From NCBI GenBank assembly GCA_964526295.1, contig CAZGKW010000018.1, forward strand, positions 23,764 to 87,763: a stretch of 64,000 nt of DNA, in the 5' to 3' direction. The translations under genes and the position numbers were made by a program. A model generated the notes under the pieces. It worked only from the letters and a program-made list of their open reading frames with translations. It was not told the origin of the DNA and searched no databases. Below are positions 10,723 through 20,203 of the stretch, in pieces. This stretch comes from CAZGKW01 sp964526295 (lineage in GTDB: Bacteria > Planctomycetota > Phycisphaerae > FEN-1346). The stretch's first letter is position 1. Each line of letters begins with the position of its first letter.

Positions 10723-13208
10723 AGCCGCCACACCTGGACGCGATTGTTCCCGGAATCCACCACGTAGAGACGGTCTCGGTCTCCCGCCACGCCCCAGGGA
10801 TAGGCCAGCCGGCCCGGCGTGCGGCCGGCCTCCCCCCAACATCCGGCCGACTCGCCGTTCGGACGGAAGAGATGGATCCGGTTGTTGCCGTATTCGCAGA
10901 CGACGAGGGTGCCGTCCGGCAGGAGCGCCAAGTCGTATGGGTAGCGAAGCCGGCCGGGCCCCGACCCCTGGGACCCGAACTCGCCCATCCGCTCACCGGC
11001 GAGAGTATGCGTGACAATCCGATGGTTGCAAGCGTCGGCGACGTAGAGACGGGCGCGGCCGGCGTCGACCGCCAGGGCCGAGGGGCGGGAGTACTCGTCC
11101 GGCCCGGCCCCGAACCGGCCGAAGCTCCCCACGAACGTCCCGTCCCCCTCATAGATGCTTACGCGGTCATTGCCGCCGTATTCGCTCACAAAGAGCCGCC
11201 CGTCGGCCAGCGCCACGTCCGTCGGGTAGATAAACTGCCCGTCGCCCGTGCCGTACGAGCCGAACTGCTGCACCAGATCGCCGCCCCGGTCGTAGACCAG
11301 GACGCGGTGGTAGTGCGTGTCGGCGACGTAAAGCCGCCCGTCCGGGCCGACGCTGATGCCCGTCGGGTAGCCCTTCTCGTATTCGGGCAGGAGGATGGTG
11401 CGGAGGACGCGGCCCTCGGGCGTCAGGAGCTGGATGCGGCCGGTGCGGTCGACGACGTACGGATTCCCCTCCGGGTCGAGGGCCACCGCCCGGGGATAGA
11501 CGAACTCGCCGGGCCCGCGTCCGGTCGAGCCGAACAGGCCGAGGACGTCCGGCTCGCCGGGGCGGCCGGCCCCCCCGCCGTCGCAGCCGGCCCCGACGAC
11601 GAGCGCCCCGAGCGCGACCACCCACAGCGCCGCGCGCGGCGAGCGGTCGGCTCGCCCTCGTCGAAAGGACTTCAGCGCGGCACCCGCCGCCAGCGCCGCC
11701 ACGGGCACGACGTACACGGCCACCAGCGCCAGCGACGCCAGGATCACCACCTGCTCGTCCATGAAGTGCATCCGGTCGAGCAGCCAGAAGGCGAAGTTCG
11801 GCACGTCGGGCTCCAGCAGCACCGACGTTGCCGCCACCTCCCCCACGCTGAACATCATCACCAGCAGGGCCGCCCCGGCCACCACCGGCCACGTCCGCGG
11901 CCAGTGGACGTGCCGCCACCGGGCCAGCAGCCCCGCCCCGTCGACGCCCGCCATCTCGTCGAAGTGCTCCGACGTTCCGCTCCGCGTGAGCTTCAGCACA
12001 ACCAGGGCGACGCCCGCGAAGCGGACCGCGTGGCCCGCCGACAGGATCAGCCAGTTCGCCACCGGCACGCTCGCCAAGCCCCCGGCGGCCGACTGGGCCG
12101 ACCGCAGGCCCGCCCCCACGAGCGAACCCGGAAGGAACATCGCCAGGAAAAGACCCGCCTGCATGACGCCCGCCACGCGGGCCCCCTCACGTCCGAAGCG
12201 CTCGCCGGCAGGCACCGCCGCCGCCAGCACGAGGGCGGCAAGCGCCGCCGGCGCCGCCACCGCCAGCGATCCAAAGAGCTTCTCCCCCGGCAGCCGCGCC
12301 AGATGCGTCCCCAGGGCGGCGGCGTCGACATTCGCCAGCAGCAGCCCCACCGGGGCCCCCACCGATAGAATCACCAGCGCCGCGAAGACGCCCCACTCCC
12401 ACCGCCGCGCCGGCGCCGGGAAATCGACCGGCGGGCCCGGGGCAACCTGCTCCAGCCGCCGGCCCAGCAGCCAGCTCGCCCCCGCCGCCACCAGCACCAG
12501 CGGCGCCGACGCCCGGGCCACCGCCGCCGTCGAGCCCGTCTCGGCGTACAGGGCCCCCAGCTTCGCCCCGAACGTCCAGACGCGGGCCAGATGGAACGTC
12601 GCGTACTCCGACAGGATGAAGACGAACGTCACGACGAACGCCAGCACGAGCGGGCGACGGAGCATCGGCAGGACCACCCGCGTGAACCGGCCCCACCGGC
12701 CCGCATCGAGCCTGGCGCTCGCCATCACCTCGGCGTCCAGGTCCCGCCACCCCGCCGACTGGCACAGCGCGGCCAGCGGCCAGTACCAGAACAGCATGGC
12801 CAGCATGGCGTTGGCCCAGCCGGCGGCCTGCGGCACATAGGACGGCTGGACGCTCAGCCACGCTCCCACCGGGCTGGTGGGGCTTCGAAGCTGCCACCAG
12901 GCGCTGTAGAGGAGGTACCGCGGCAGGACCAACGGTGCGAGCACGACAAAGAAAAGCGCCATCCGTCCCCGCCGGGCCGTCCCGAGGAGCTTCCCCGGCA
13001 CATAGCCCAGGACGACCGACGCCGCCGCCAGCGCCCCCGCCAGAAAGAGGCTCTTCGGCAGCAGGGCCCACGCCTCTCCATAGTGCGTCCCACCGGGGGC
13101 GCGCAGTGCTTCGATGCCGACCCACGCCAGCGGCGCCAGCACCAGCACCGCCCACAGGGCCGACCCCACCGCCGCCAGGAACCGGTGTCCGGCACTCGCT
13201 CGTATCAC
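10719..13208 (-). CDS. Fusion of an iron-type ABC permease (FbpB-like) with an NHL-repeat propeller
   Basis: The product is 829 residues. Residues 1-520 form a double-length permease with about twelve helices and two EAA-type loops (EVMASARLDAGRWGRF and DEMAGVDGAGLLARW), as in FbpB/AfuB Fe3+ permeases. Around residues 520-550 there is a hydrophobic stretch with a lipobox-like VVGAGC. The last 270 residues are about five to six NHL-type repeats, with motifs such as GPDGRLYVADTHYHRV and LPDGTLVVCEYGNNR. The start is a GTG overlapping the TGA of the solute-binding gene (GTGA). No ABC ATPase lies next to it. The fusion could be two genes merged in frame, since the C-terminal half looks like a former lipoprotein. 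Confidence 0.88.
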   Translation of the reverse strand: MIRASAGHRFLAAVGSALWAVLVLAPLAWVGIEALRAPGGTHYGEAWALLPKSLFLAGALAAASVVLGYVPGKLLGTARRGRMALFFVVLAPLVLPRYLLYSAWWQLRSPTSPVGAWLSVQPSYVPQAAGWANAMLAMLFWYWPLAALCQSAGWRDLDAEVMASARLDAGRWGRFTRVVLPMLRRPLVLAFVVTFVFILSEYATFHLARVWTFGAKLGALYAETGSTAAVARASAPLVLVAAGASWLLGRRLEQVAPGPPVDFPAPARRWEWGVFAALVILSVGAPVGLLLANVDAAALGTHLARLPGEKLFGSLAVAAPAALAALVLAAAVPAGERFGREGARVAGVMQAGLFLAMFLPGSLVGAGLRSAQSAAGGLASVPVANWLILSAGHAVRFAGVALVVLKLTRSGTSEHFDEMAGVDGAGLLARWRHVHWPRTWPVVAGAALLVMMFSVGEVAATSVLLEPDVPNFAFWLLDRMHFMDEQVVILASLALVAVYVVPVAALAAGAALKSFRRGRADRSPRAALWVVALGALVVGAGCDGGGAGRPGEPDVLGLFGSTGRGPGEFVYPRAVALDPEGNPYVVDRTGRIQLLTPEGRVLRTILLPEYEKGYPTGISVGPDGRLYVADTHYHRVLVYDRGGDLVQQFGSYGTGDGQFIYPTDVALADGRLFVSEYGGNDRVSIYEGDGTFVGSFGRFGAGPDEYSRPSALAVDAGRARLYVADACNHRIVTHTLAGERMGEFGSQGSGPGRLRYPYDLALLPDGTLVVCEYGNNRIHLFRPNGESAGCWGEAGRTPGRLAYPWGVAGDRDRLYVVDSGNNRVQVWRL

Positions 13209-14233
13209 CGCAGGATCTCGGTGGCCAGGCGGATCGCCTCCGGGATCGCGTCGGCCACCTTCTCGTAGTCAATCGGCAGGCACTTCGGAGGCGCGTAGGC
13301 GGGGAAGTCTTTCGCTACGGACTCGTGTATCGGCGTGTTATGGCTGGTGCTCTCGGCCAGAAGCCGCTCGGCCTTCGGGCTCAGGAGGAACGCCATCAGC
13401 TCCCGGGCCGTCTCGGGGTGGCCACCGCCCTCCACGAGCGCCGCCGTGTTCGGGATCGCCAGGGCCCCGCCGTCGCCGTGCCCCAGGAAGACCATCGCCA
13501 CGGGCCAGCCTTCCCGCTGGGCGGAGTAGACGTCGTCGGTATCGGTGAGGCAGACGTCGGCCTCGCCTGCGGCGACCATGCGGACGGCGGTGGAGTTGCC
13601 CGAGGCCAGGCGGATCTCGTTCGCCTCGAGGCCCTCGAGGATCTCCCGGGCCCGCTGCGGGCCGTACCAGACGAACCAGCTCGCCACGTGCCCCGAGGTC
13701 GTGCCGAACTCCGGGTCGGCCATGACGACGCGACCCCGCCACGCCGGGTCGAGCAGGTCCTCGAGTGTCCGCGGCACGTCCGCCTCGGCCACGCGATTGG
13801 TGTTGTAGGCGAGGACCCGCATCCGCAGGCCGAAACCGTACCACCGCCCCTGAGGGTCGCGGAACGTCTCGGGCCAGTCCTTCGTCCCCTCGGATTCGTA
13901 GGGCGCGAGGACCCCCTCCTCGGCCAGTCGGACCGTGTGGAAAACCTCGCTGGACCAGAAGACGTCGGCGACCGGCCGGTCGGCCTCCTCCCGGAGCCGC
14001 TGCACCAGACCGAGCGTCTTGGTGGCCTCGGTGTCGCCGCGGAACTGGACGTCGATGCCGCTCATCCGCTCGAACTCCTCGATGAGGATCTCGGCAAACT
14101 GCTGGTCGGCGCTGGAATAGAGGACCACCTCCCGCTGCGGGCCGTCGCCTCCGCCGCATCCGCACCCCAAGGCGAGACCGATTGAGAGAACGAGCGCGAG
14201 AATCGTGCTCAGACAACGCGGCGAGTGACGCAT
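13205..14233 (-). CDS. ABC transporter solute-binding lipoprotein, Fe(III)-type
   Basis: The product is about 342 residues. The ATG at 14233 is preceded by AGGAGGAG, and the N-terminus is a lipoprotein signal ending LALGCGCGG. The mature part begins EVVLYSSADQQFAEILIEEF, the usual start of FutA/AfuA-type iron-binding proteins, followed by DVFWSSEVFH and a C-terminal IPNTAALVEGG region. It would bind iron or a related substrate outside the membrane and pass it to the downstream permease, whose start codon overlaps its stop. The missing ATPase must be supplied from elsewhere in the genome. Confidence 0.92.
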   Translation of the reverse strand: MRHSPRCLSTILALVLSIGLALGCGCGGGDGPQREVVLYSSADQQFAEILIEEFERMSGIDVQFRGDTEATKTLGLVQRLREEADRPVADVFWSSEVFHTVRLAEEGVLAPYESEGTKDWPETFRDPQGRWYGFGLRMRVLAYNTNRVAEADVPRTLEDLLDPAWRGRVVMADPEFGTTSGHVASWFVWYGPQRAREILEGLEANEIRLASGNSTAVRMVAAGEADVCLTDTDDVYSAQREGWPVAMVFLGHGDGGALAIPNTAALVEGGGHPETARELMAFLLSPKAERLLAESTSHNTPIHESVAKDFPAYAPPKCLPIDYEKVADAIPEAIRLATEILR

Positions 14234-14295
14234 GGGCGGGGACTCCTCCTGAGCAGAGCGGTTCCTCTTCTGGGGCGCACTCCTCGTCTGCGGGA

Positions 14296-15969
14296 CTACT
14301 CGTCCTCGGGCCGGCCCAGCTTGTCGAAGTATTCCTTCACGGCCCCGTGGTACTTGGTGGGGATGAGGTTGTCGCTGATGGCTTCGGCGGCCCGGTCCTT
14401 GGCGGCGCCGACAGACGGGCCGGCCGTCCGGGTGGCCTCGCCCTTGATCTGTTCCTCGTGGCTGTACCAGGTGGCGATGATGGGTCCGGGCCGTTCCTGG
14501 TTCGGGGCGCGGCTGCCGAGGGTGTTGACGGTGCCGCCGCGGGCGGTGTCGACGGGCCCGCTGCCCTGCCCTCGCGACCCCGTGCCTTGGCCGGGGCTGC
14601 CGTCGCCGAACGGCCGGTACATGCCGAGGGCCCCCGGCCCGAGCGACTCGCCCAGGGCCCCCTGGCCGAACTCGAGCTCGTCGAGGGCGGCCTCCATCAA
14701 GGCCATCTGCTGCCGCATCGACTCCAGGTCGTCCAGCTGCTGGGCGAGGGCCTGGAGCCCTTCGCCGGAGAGCTTCTCGCCGCTGCCCGGCTGACCGCCG
14801 CCGCCCCTGCACCCGGCGAGGCCCTGGGCCAGGGCCGCACAGTTCTTGCACGCCATCTTCGACGCCTTGGCCTTCTTGAGAAGCTTCTCGATCGTCGCCG
14901 CGTCGGCGCCCTGCTGCTGGAGGGTCTGGCGGAGTTGCTCCTCGCTGAGCTTCGCGAGGTCCTTCGACAGGCCCGCCTTCTCGAGCGCGTCCTCCAGGTC
15001 CTTCTGCTTGGCGGCGAGGCGGTCGAGCTGCTCGGCGAGCGATTCGAGGGCCTTGGCCAGGGTCTCCCGCTGCTCGTCCGTCAGGTCCTTTCTGGCGAGC
15101 TTCTCGGCCAGCTCGCGGGCCATCTCGGCGGCCTTGCCGAACTTGCCGCGGGCCAGGGCCCGGGCCAGCTCGCGCCCCAGGCCGCTGTCGGGCGTCTTGA
15201 GCTGCTTCATCATGTCCTGGAGGTTGCGGGCGGCCTCGGCCCGCTCGGCCTCGGCCATCCGCTCGAGCCGGTCGGCCACGTCGCCGAGCTTGCGGATGGC
15301 CCGGCGGCGAACGTCGGCGGGCTTCGTGCCAGGCTCGATCTCCTGGATCGTGGCCAGCTCCTCGGCCAGCTCGGCCATGCCGAGCTGTTTGACGACCGCC
15401 TCGAGGCGGTCGGTGGTCCGCTGGACGTCGGCCTGGGCCTGCTGGACCTCGCGCTCTTTGAGCCGCTCCTTCCGGGCCGCCTCCTCCACGCCCAGGAGGT
15501 CCCAGGTGGGCAGGCACGCGACCACGGCCACCAGGGCCCAACTCCCCGCCGACCAGGCCCACCGCCGTGACATCCGAAGCGGCAGCCCCCGGGCCACGTT
15601 CACGCCGGCCGCCCGCTCGTAGGCCTCCTGCCGGGCCGCCGAGGCGAACGGGTCGCGGCTCTCGGCGAGGGCCAGCGTCGTGCTGAACCGTTCCTTGACG
15701 CCGAGCCGCTCGTCGACCAGCAGGGCGACGTCCATCCGGCTGGGCCGCTTAAGGAGCCAGGCGACCAGGACGAATGCCGCGGCCGCCCCGGCGATGCCGA
15801 CCCCGACCCGGGCGTCGAGGACCGACACGGCAACGAGGTGCTCGCCGAGCAGGAGGACCGCGCAGAGGGCCCCCGCCCCGAGGGCCGCCCAGGCCGCCAG
15901 GTCGATCAGGAGGTTGGCGTGACAGCGAAGGGCGGCGGCGGCGAGGCGTCGGCGGAACTGGGATTCCAT
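14296..15969 (-). CDS. DUF4175-like membrane protein with long coiled coil
   Basis: The product is about 557 residues. The first 180 residues have three hydrophobic segments and the sentence VALLVDERLGVKERFSTTLA, which is typical of DUF4175-like proteins. From about residue 185 to 430 it is rich in Ala, Glu, Lys, Leu and Arg and is predicted to be coiled coil. A cysteine cluster, MACKNCAALAQGLAGC, precedes a Gly/Gln-rich tail. It is the first gene of the operon-like run, 62 bp upstream of the solute-binding gene. Proteins of this kind are common beside BatA/MoxR/DUF58 genes in planctomycetes. Function is not known. Confidence 0.75.
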   Translation of the reverse strand: MESQFRRRLAAAALRCHANLLIDLAAWAALGAGALCAVLLLGEHLVAVSVLDARVGVGIAGAAAAFVLVAWLLKRPSRMDVALLVDERLGVKERFSTTLALAESRDPFASAARQEAYERAAGVNVARGLPLRMSRRWAWSAGSWALVAVVACLPTWDLLGVEEAARKERLKEREVQQAQADVQRTTDRLEAVVKQLGMAELAEELATIQEIEPGTKPADVRRRAIRKLGDVADRLERMAEAERAEAARNLQDMMKQLKTPDSGLGRELARALARGKFGKAAEMARELAEKLARKDLTDEQRETLAKALESLAEQLDRLAAKQKDLEDALEKAGLSKDLAKLSEEQLRQTLQQQGADAATIEKLLKKAKASKMACKNCAALAQGLAGCRGGGGQPGSGEKLSGEGLQALAQQLDDLESMRQQMALMEAALDELEFGQGALGESLGPGALGMYRPFGDGSPGQGTGSRGQGSGPVDTARGGTVNTLGSRAPNQERPGPIIATWYSHEEQIKGEATRTAGPSVGAAKDRAAEAISDNLIPTKYHGAVKEYFDKLGRPEDE

Positions 15970-16177
15970 GGCGGCCTCCTCCTGATATTAGAATGGCCCA
16001 CGAGGGGCGAAAAATCAAGAACGTTCACCCGGTTAGACGCACGAGCAGGCCCTGGGTTTGGCGGAAAAAGGCCCATGTGACGCAGGGGGGCCTTCGGGCC
16101 GCCTCCAGCCCTCATTCGGATTGCCCGTTGCCCCCACCCCCCCTCGCCCCCCATACTGATACGAAGGAGGCGTCTGT
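15970..16177. other. Intergenic region between divergent genes
   Basis: This 208-bp stretch separates two divergent genes and must carry at least one promoter for each. I see the ribosome-binding site GAAGGAGG just before the plus-strand ATG and GGAGGAGG near the minus-strand ATG. A C-rich run (CCCCACCCCCCCTCGCC) precedes the plus-strand site. I recognise no operator. Confidence 0.4.
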
Positions 16178-17137
16178 ATGATCCACGCCCTTTTCAGAGG
16201 ACACTTGGTGACGGCTGGCCCGGGCCCTCGGCCGCGCTCCGGGCCCGGGCGAACAGCCAGGGCGGCGGCCCTGGCGGGCCTGGCGGCCGTCCTCGCACTC
16301 GCCGGCTGCGCCGCCGAACCGACCGACGGCGGCGGCGGCCAACAGCCCCAGCCCGTCATCGTCGAGAAGAAGCCGGCCGACGAGCCCGCCCGCGGTGAGG
16401 ACACCGGGGGCGATTCAGCCCGTCGTGAACACACGCCGGGCCCCGAGCGACCTGCCGAAGAGGCCCCAGCCGACTGGCCCCCGCCGAAGGCCACCGAGCG
16501 CCAGGAAGACCGCGACCGCATGGTCGCCACCATCCGACGCTACGGCTGCCGCGAAAAGGAGGTCCTGGAGGTCATGGCGGCGGTCCCGCGTCACGAGTTC
16601 GTACCCGCCCGGCACCGGGACGACGCCTACGACGATACGCCCCTGCCGATCGGCTACGGCCAGACCATCAGCCAGCCCTACATGGTGGCCGAGATGACCC
16701 GCCTGCTCGAACTCGACGACGGCTCCCGCGTCCTGGAGGTCGGCACCGGCTCGGGGTACCAGGCGGCGGTCCTTGCACACCTGACGCCGAACGTCAAGAC
16801 CATCGAGATCGTCGAGCCCTTGGCCGAAGCGGCCCGGAAACGCCTCAAGCGCCTCGGCTACGACACGGTCACGGTCCGCCACGGCGACGGGTACCACGGC
16901 TGGCCGGGCGATGAGTCGTTCGACGCCATCATCGTGACCTGCGCGACGGGCCAAGTCCCCCCGCCGCTCGTCAAGCAGCTCAAGCCCGGCGGGCGGATGG
17001 TCATCCCGGTGGGCAGCCGGTTCGCCACCCAGCACCTGATGCTGGTGGAGAAGGACGCCGACGGCGAGGTCCGGAGCCGCGTCCTGATGGCCGTCCGGTT
17101 TGTCCCGCTGCTGCGGGAGGACCCCACTGCCAAGTGA
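16178..17137 (+). CDS. pcm: Exported PCMT-type methyltransferase (protein-L-isoaspartate O-methyltransferase family) with lipoprotein signal
   Basis: The product is 319 residues. About 50 N-terminal residues look like a lipoprotein signal ending LALAGCAAEP, followed by a Pro/Asp/Glu-rich linker. From residue 110 it is a typical PCMT: PLPIGYGQTISQPY, the SAM motif VLEVGTGSGYQAAVLA, and ATGQVPPPLVKQLKPGG. PCMTs transfer a methyl group from SAM to isoaspartyl residues to repair aged proteins, and normally act in the cytoplasm. The ATG has GAAGGAGG seven bases upstream. The last 38 bases overlap the next open frame. An exported location is odd because SAM is not known in the periplasm; a start further inside, after the signal, is not supported by any visible site. 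Confidence 0.9.
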   Translation: MIHALFRGHLVTAGPGPRPRSGPGRTARAAALAGLAAVLALAGCAAEPTDGGGGQQPQPVIVEKKPADEPARGEDTGGDSARREHTPGPERPAEEAPADWPPPKATERQEDRDRMVATIRRYGCREKEVLEVMAAVPRHEFVPARHRDDAYDDTPLPIGYGQTISQPYMVAEMTRLLELDDGSRVLEVGTGSGYQAAVLAHLTPNVKTIEIVEPLAEAARKRLKRLGYDTVTVRHGDGYHGWPGDESFDAIIVTCATGQVPPPLVKQLKPGGRMVIPVGSRFATQHLMLVEKDADGEVRSRVLMAVRFVPLLREDPTAK

Positions 17138-19676
17138 CGCCCCACCGACGGCGAGGCCGCGGCCCTCCGATGCCGCCCCCGACGAGCCGGGCCCCCGCGC
17201 GGGGCGCCTGGAGGTCGCCCGGAGGCGGCTGGCGGTGGCCTTGGTGTCGCTGGCGCTGATCGGCCTGGAGCTGGCCCTGATGCGGGCCCTTTCGGTGCGC
17301 CTGTGGCACCATTTCGCCCACCTCGTAATCAGCCTGGCCCTGCTGGGGTTCGGGGCGAGCGGGACGGCCCTGGTGCTCCTCAGGGACCGGCTCCGCGGCC
17401 GGGAGGGGACGTGGCTGTTCGGCTTCGCCCTGGCGTTCGCCCTCGGCATCCCCGCGACGGTGGCCCTCGCACAGAACGTCGAGATCAACGTGCAGTTCCT
17501 GACGTGGGACCTGGGGCAACTCGCGAACCTCGAGCTGCTGGCCCTGCTGGTCCTGGTGCCGTTCCTCCTGGCGGCGGCCCTCATCGGCCTCGTCCTGATG
17601 GACCGCCCGGAGCGGGTCGGCGGCCACTATGCGGCCAACCTGATCGGCTCGGGCCTCGGCGGGGCGGCGGCGGTCGGCCTGATGGTCGTCGTGCCGCTCG
17701 GGCGGCTGTTCGTCGTCCTGGCGGGGACGGGCTTCGTCGCGGCGCTCGTGCTCGCGCCGTGGCGGCGGCGGTGGGCCGTTCCGGTTGTCGTTTTGGGCGG
17801 CGCGGCCCTGGCGATGCTGGCGGCCCGCTTCCCCTACCGGCCCGTCATGTCGCAGTACAAGATGCTCCCCCAGGCGCTGGCCATGCCCGGCACGGAGCGG
17901 CTTTACTCGACCCAGGGGCCGCTCGGGCGGATCGACGTCGTCGCCGGCCCCGCGACGCACTACGCCCCGGCCCTCAGCCTGGCCTACGCCCGCGACGTCC
18001 CGCCCCACGCCCTCATCATCATCGACGGCGACGCCACGACCGCCGTCTACGACGTCGAGCGGCGCGCCGACTGGGCCTTCCTCGACTACACGACCCAGGC
18101 GGCGCCCTACCACCTCCGCGACCGGCCGCAGGTCCTCGTCATCGGGGCTGGCGGCGGCAGCGACGTCGGACTGGCCCGGTACCACGGCAGCCCGCGGGTC
18201 GTCGCCCTGGAGGCCAACGCCCGCATCCGGCACGTGATGGAAACCGTCCTGGCGGGCCGCGGCGGCGAGATCTACGACGCCCCGGGGGTCGAGGTCCTCG
18301 TCCGCGAGGCCCGGGGCTACCTGGCCGGCGGCGGCGACACGTTCGACCTGGTGCAGCTCCCGTCGATGGAGGCGTTCGGCGCGTCGGGGGCGGGCCTCTT
18401 TGCCGCCATGGAAAGCTATCTCTATACTGTCGAGGCATTCGAGGAGATGCTCGGGCGGCTCCGGCCGGGCGGCCTCCTTTGCGTGACGCGGTGGGCCCGC
18501 ACCCCGCCGCGCGACGGCCTGCGGGTCTTCGACACCGCCCGGGCGGCCCTCGCCAGGCGCGGGGCCGACCCGGCGAAGCACCTGGCGATGCTCCGAAGCT
18601 GGGCCACCGTCACGGTCCTCGTCTTCGACCGCGCGATCGAGCCGCACCAGAGCGCGGACCTCCGGACGTTCTGCGCCGAGCGGGCGTTCGACCTCTGCTA
18701 CCTGCCGGACCTCGGGCGCGACGAGGCCAACCGCCGCCACGTCCTCGACCGGCCGTACTTTTTCGATGGGGCCCGCGCGCTGCTCGGGCCGGAGCGGGAG
18801 GCGTTCCTCGACGCGTATCCCTTCGACGTGACGGCGACGACCGACGACCGGCCCTACTTCTCCCGGTCCTTCCGGTGGCGGGCCCTGCCGACGCTCCGCC
18901 GGCAGATGGGCCGGCGGACGCGGGCCTACCTGGAGGTGGGCTACGTCCTGCTGCTGGCGGCCCTGGTCCAGTGCATCGTCCTGGGGGCGGCCCTGATCGT
19001 CCTGCCCCTCCTCGCGCGGGCGGGGGCCCTCCGGCGGACCCGCGGCAAGGCCGCGACACTCGCCTACTTCCTACTCCTCGGGGTCGGCTTCATGTTCGTC
19101 GAGATGGGCTTCCTTCAGCGGCTCATCCTGTACCTGGCGCACCCGGTCTACTCGGCGGCGGCGGTGATCGGGAGCTTCCTCGTCTTCGGCGGCCTGGGGA
19201 GCATGACGAGCGCCCGTTGGCCCGGCGTCAATCGACGGGCGGCCATTTCGCCCCCGGTGAATACACCGGGGGCCGGCCGCGTCGCACGGGTCGCCGGCGC
19301 CGTCGTCGCCGTGGCGGCCCTTCTCTACCTGTGGGCCCTGGACGGCTGGCTCGGCCTGACGCAAGGCGCCTCGACACCGTTGCGGATGACGGTGGCGGCC
19401 GTGACGATCGCCCCGCTGGCCTTCGCCATGGGCCACCTGTTCCCACTGGGCCTCAGGCAGCTCTCCGGCGGCGGGCCGGGTTCCGAGGGCTCGGAGGCGG
19501 GCCGGCGGCTCGTCCCCTGGGCCTGGGCCGTCAACGGCTTCGCCTCGGTCGTGGCGACGGTGGCCGCCCCGCTGGTGGCGATGAGCATCGGCTTTTCGCG
19601 ACTCGTGATGCTGGCGGCGGTGTGCTACGCGCTGGCGGCGTGGCTCGCCCCGCGCCTGTCGCCCCGGCCCGCCTGA
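17100..19676 (+). CDS. Membrane protein with spermidine-synthase-like domain
   Basis: The product is up to 858 residues. About seven helices lie in residues 45-240, then a SpeE-like methyltransferase fold with VLVIGAGGGSDVGLARYHGS near residue 345, and about six more helices to the end. This layout, a Rossmann domain between membrane blocks, is a known fused 'spermidine synthase-like' class. The start is uncertain: the TTG at 17100 gives the longest form and overlaps the previous stop by 38 bases; a later start near the first helix is possible. It is co-directional with the PCMT gene and probably shares its transcript. Polyamine or methyl transfer function is inferred from the fold only. Confidence 0.8.
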   Translation: MSRCCGRTPLPSDAPPTARPRPSDAAPDEPGPRAGRLEVARRRLAVALVSLALIGLELALMRALSVRLWHHFAHLVISLALLGFGASGTALVLLRDRLRGREGTWLFGFALAFALGIPATVALAQNVEINVQFLTWDLGQLANLELLALLVLVPFLLAAALIGLVLMDRPERVGGHYAANLIGSGLGGAAAVGLMVVVPLGRLFVVLAGTGFVAALVLAPWRRRWAVPVVVLGGAALAMLAARFPYRPVMSQYKMLPQALAMPGTERLYSTQGPLGRIDVVAGPATHYAPALSLAYARDVPPHALIIIDGDATTAVYDVERRADWAFLDYTTQAAPYHLRDRPQVLVIGAGGGSDVGLARYHGSPRVVALEANARIRHVMETVLAGRGGEIYDAPGVEVLVREARGYLAGGGDTFDLVQLPSMEAFGASGAGLFAAMESYLYTVEAFEEMLGRLRPGGLLCVTRWARTPPRDGLRVFDTARAALARRGADPAKHLAMLRSWATVTVLVFDRAIEPHQSADLRTFCAERAFDLCYLPDLGRDEANRRHVLDRPYFFDGARALLGPEREAFLDAYPFDVTATTDDRPYFSRSFRWRALPTLRRQMGRRTRAYLEVGYVLLLAALVQCIVLGAALIVLPLLARAGALRRTRGKAATLAYFLLLGVGFMFVEMGFLQRLILYLAHPVYSAAAVIGSFLVFGGLGSMTSARWPGVNRRAAISPPVNTPGAGRVARVAGAVVAVAALLYLWALDGWLGLTQGASTPLRMTVAAVTIAPLAFAMGHLFPLGLRQLSGGGPGSEGSEAGRRLVPWAWAVNGFASVVATVAAPLVAMSIGFSRLVMLAAVCYALAAWLAPRLSPRPA

Positions 19677-19682
19677 GCAGCA

Positions 19683-19704
19683 GGGGCGAGGCATGCCTCG
19701 CCCC
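19683..19704. repeat. 22-bp perfect palindrome, copy 1
   Basis: The arm GGGGCGAGGCA meets its own complement, giving a perfect 22-bp palindrome just after the stop of the spermidine-synthase-like gene. An identical copy is at 21247-21268. It may act as a terminator-like hairpin but has no T-run. It looks like a dispersed REP-type element. Confidence 0.8.
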
Positions 19705-19878
19705 ACAGCCTGCGTGAAGCCGCCTCGCCAAGGCCGCCGGGCGGCCGTGAAGCACGGGCCCGCGCGGTGCGGGCCTGCGGTGAGGACGGGGCCGGAGGCT
19801 TCTCCGCCGCCGGTGAATCGCGGGGGCCGACGCCGCGTCTGAAGCGATGCAGGGACCGACGACGAAAGGAGACCGGCC

Positions 19879-20121
19879 GTGAACATCGTCACGCTGAGGA
19901 CGTTCCTCATGTGGTGCACGATCCTGAACGTGGGCCTCATGGCCCTGGCGTTCCTGGTCCTGGCCCTGGCCCGCGACTGGGTCTACCGGATGCACAGCCG
20001 GTGGTTCCCCATGCCGCGGGAGGCGTTCAACGTCGTCATCTACTCGTTCCTGGGGGTAATGAAGCTCTTCGTCTGGGTCTTCAACATCATCCCGCTGCTC
20101 GCCCTGGTGATCATGACGTGA
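19879..20121 (+). CDS. Small DUF6868-like membrane protein
   Basis: The product is 80 residues with a GTG start and AAAGGAG upstream. It has a hydrophobic helix near residues 8-30, then ARDWVYRMHSRWFPMPRE, then a second hydrophobic block. The central WVYRMHSRWF motif fits the small DUF6868 family of two-helix inner-membrane proteins, which I recall but cannot confirm without a profile search. It stands alone, with repeats on both sides, and the function is unknown. Confidence 0.75.
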   Translation: MNIVTLRTFLMWCTILNVGLMALAFLVLALARDWVYRMHSRWFPMPREAFNVVIYSFLGVMKLFVWVFNIIPLLALVIMT

Positions 20122-20140
20122 GACGGGGCGGGGGGCTTCC

Positions 20141-20164
20141 CAGGGCGAGACGCGCCTCGCCCTG
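20141..20164. repeat. Near-palindromic repeat
   Basis: The arms CAGGGCGAG (20141-20149) and CTCGCCCTG (20156-20164) flank a 6-base loop. It lies 20 bases after the DUF6868-like stop and resembles the palindrome at 19683 in its GGGCGAG core, so it could be a diverged copy or a transcription stop. Confidence 0.6.
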
Positions 20165-20203
20165 CGACCGGCTCGCGGTTCCCACAGGGCCGCGTCCGGC
20201 CGC

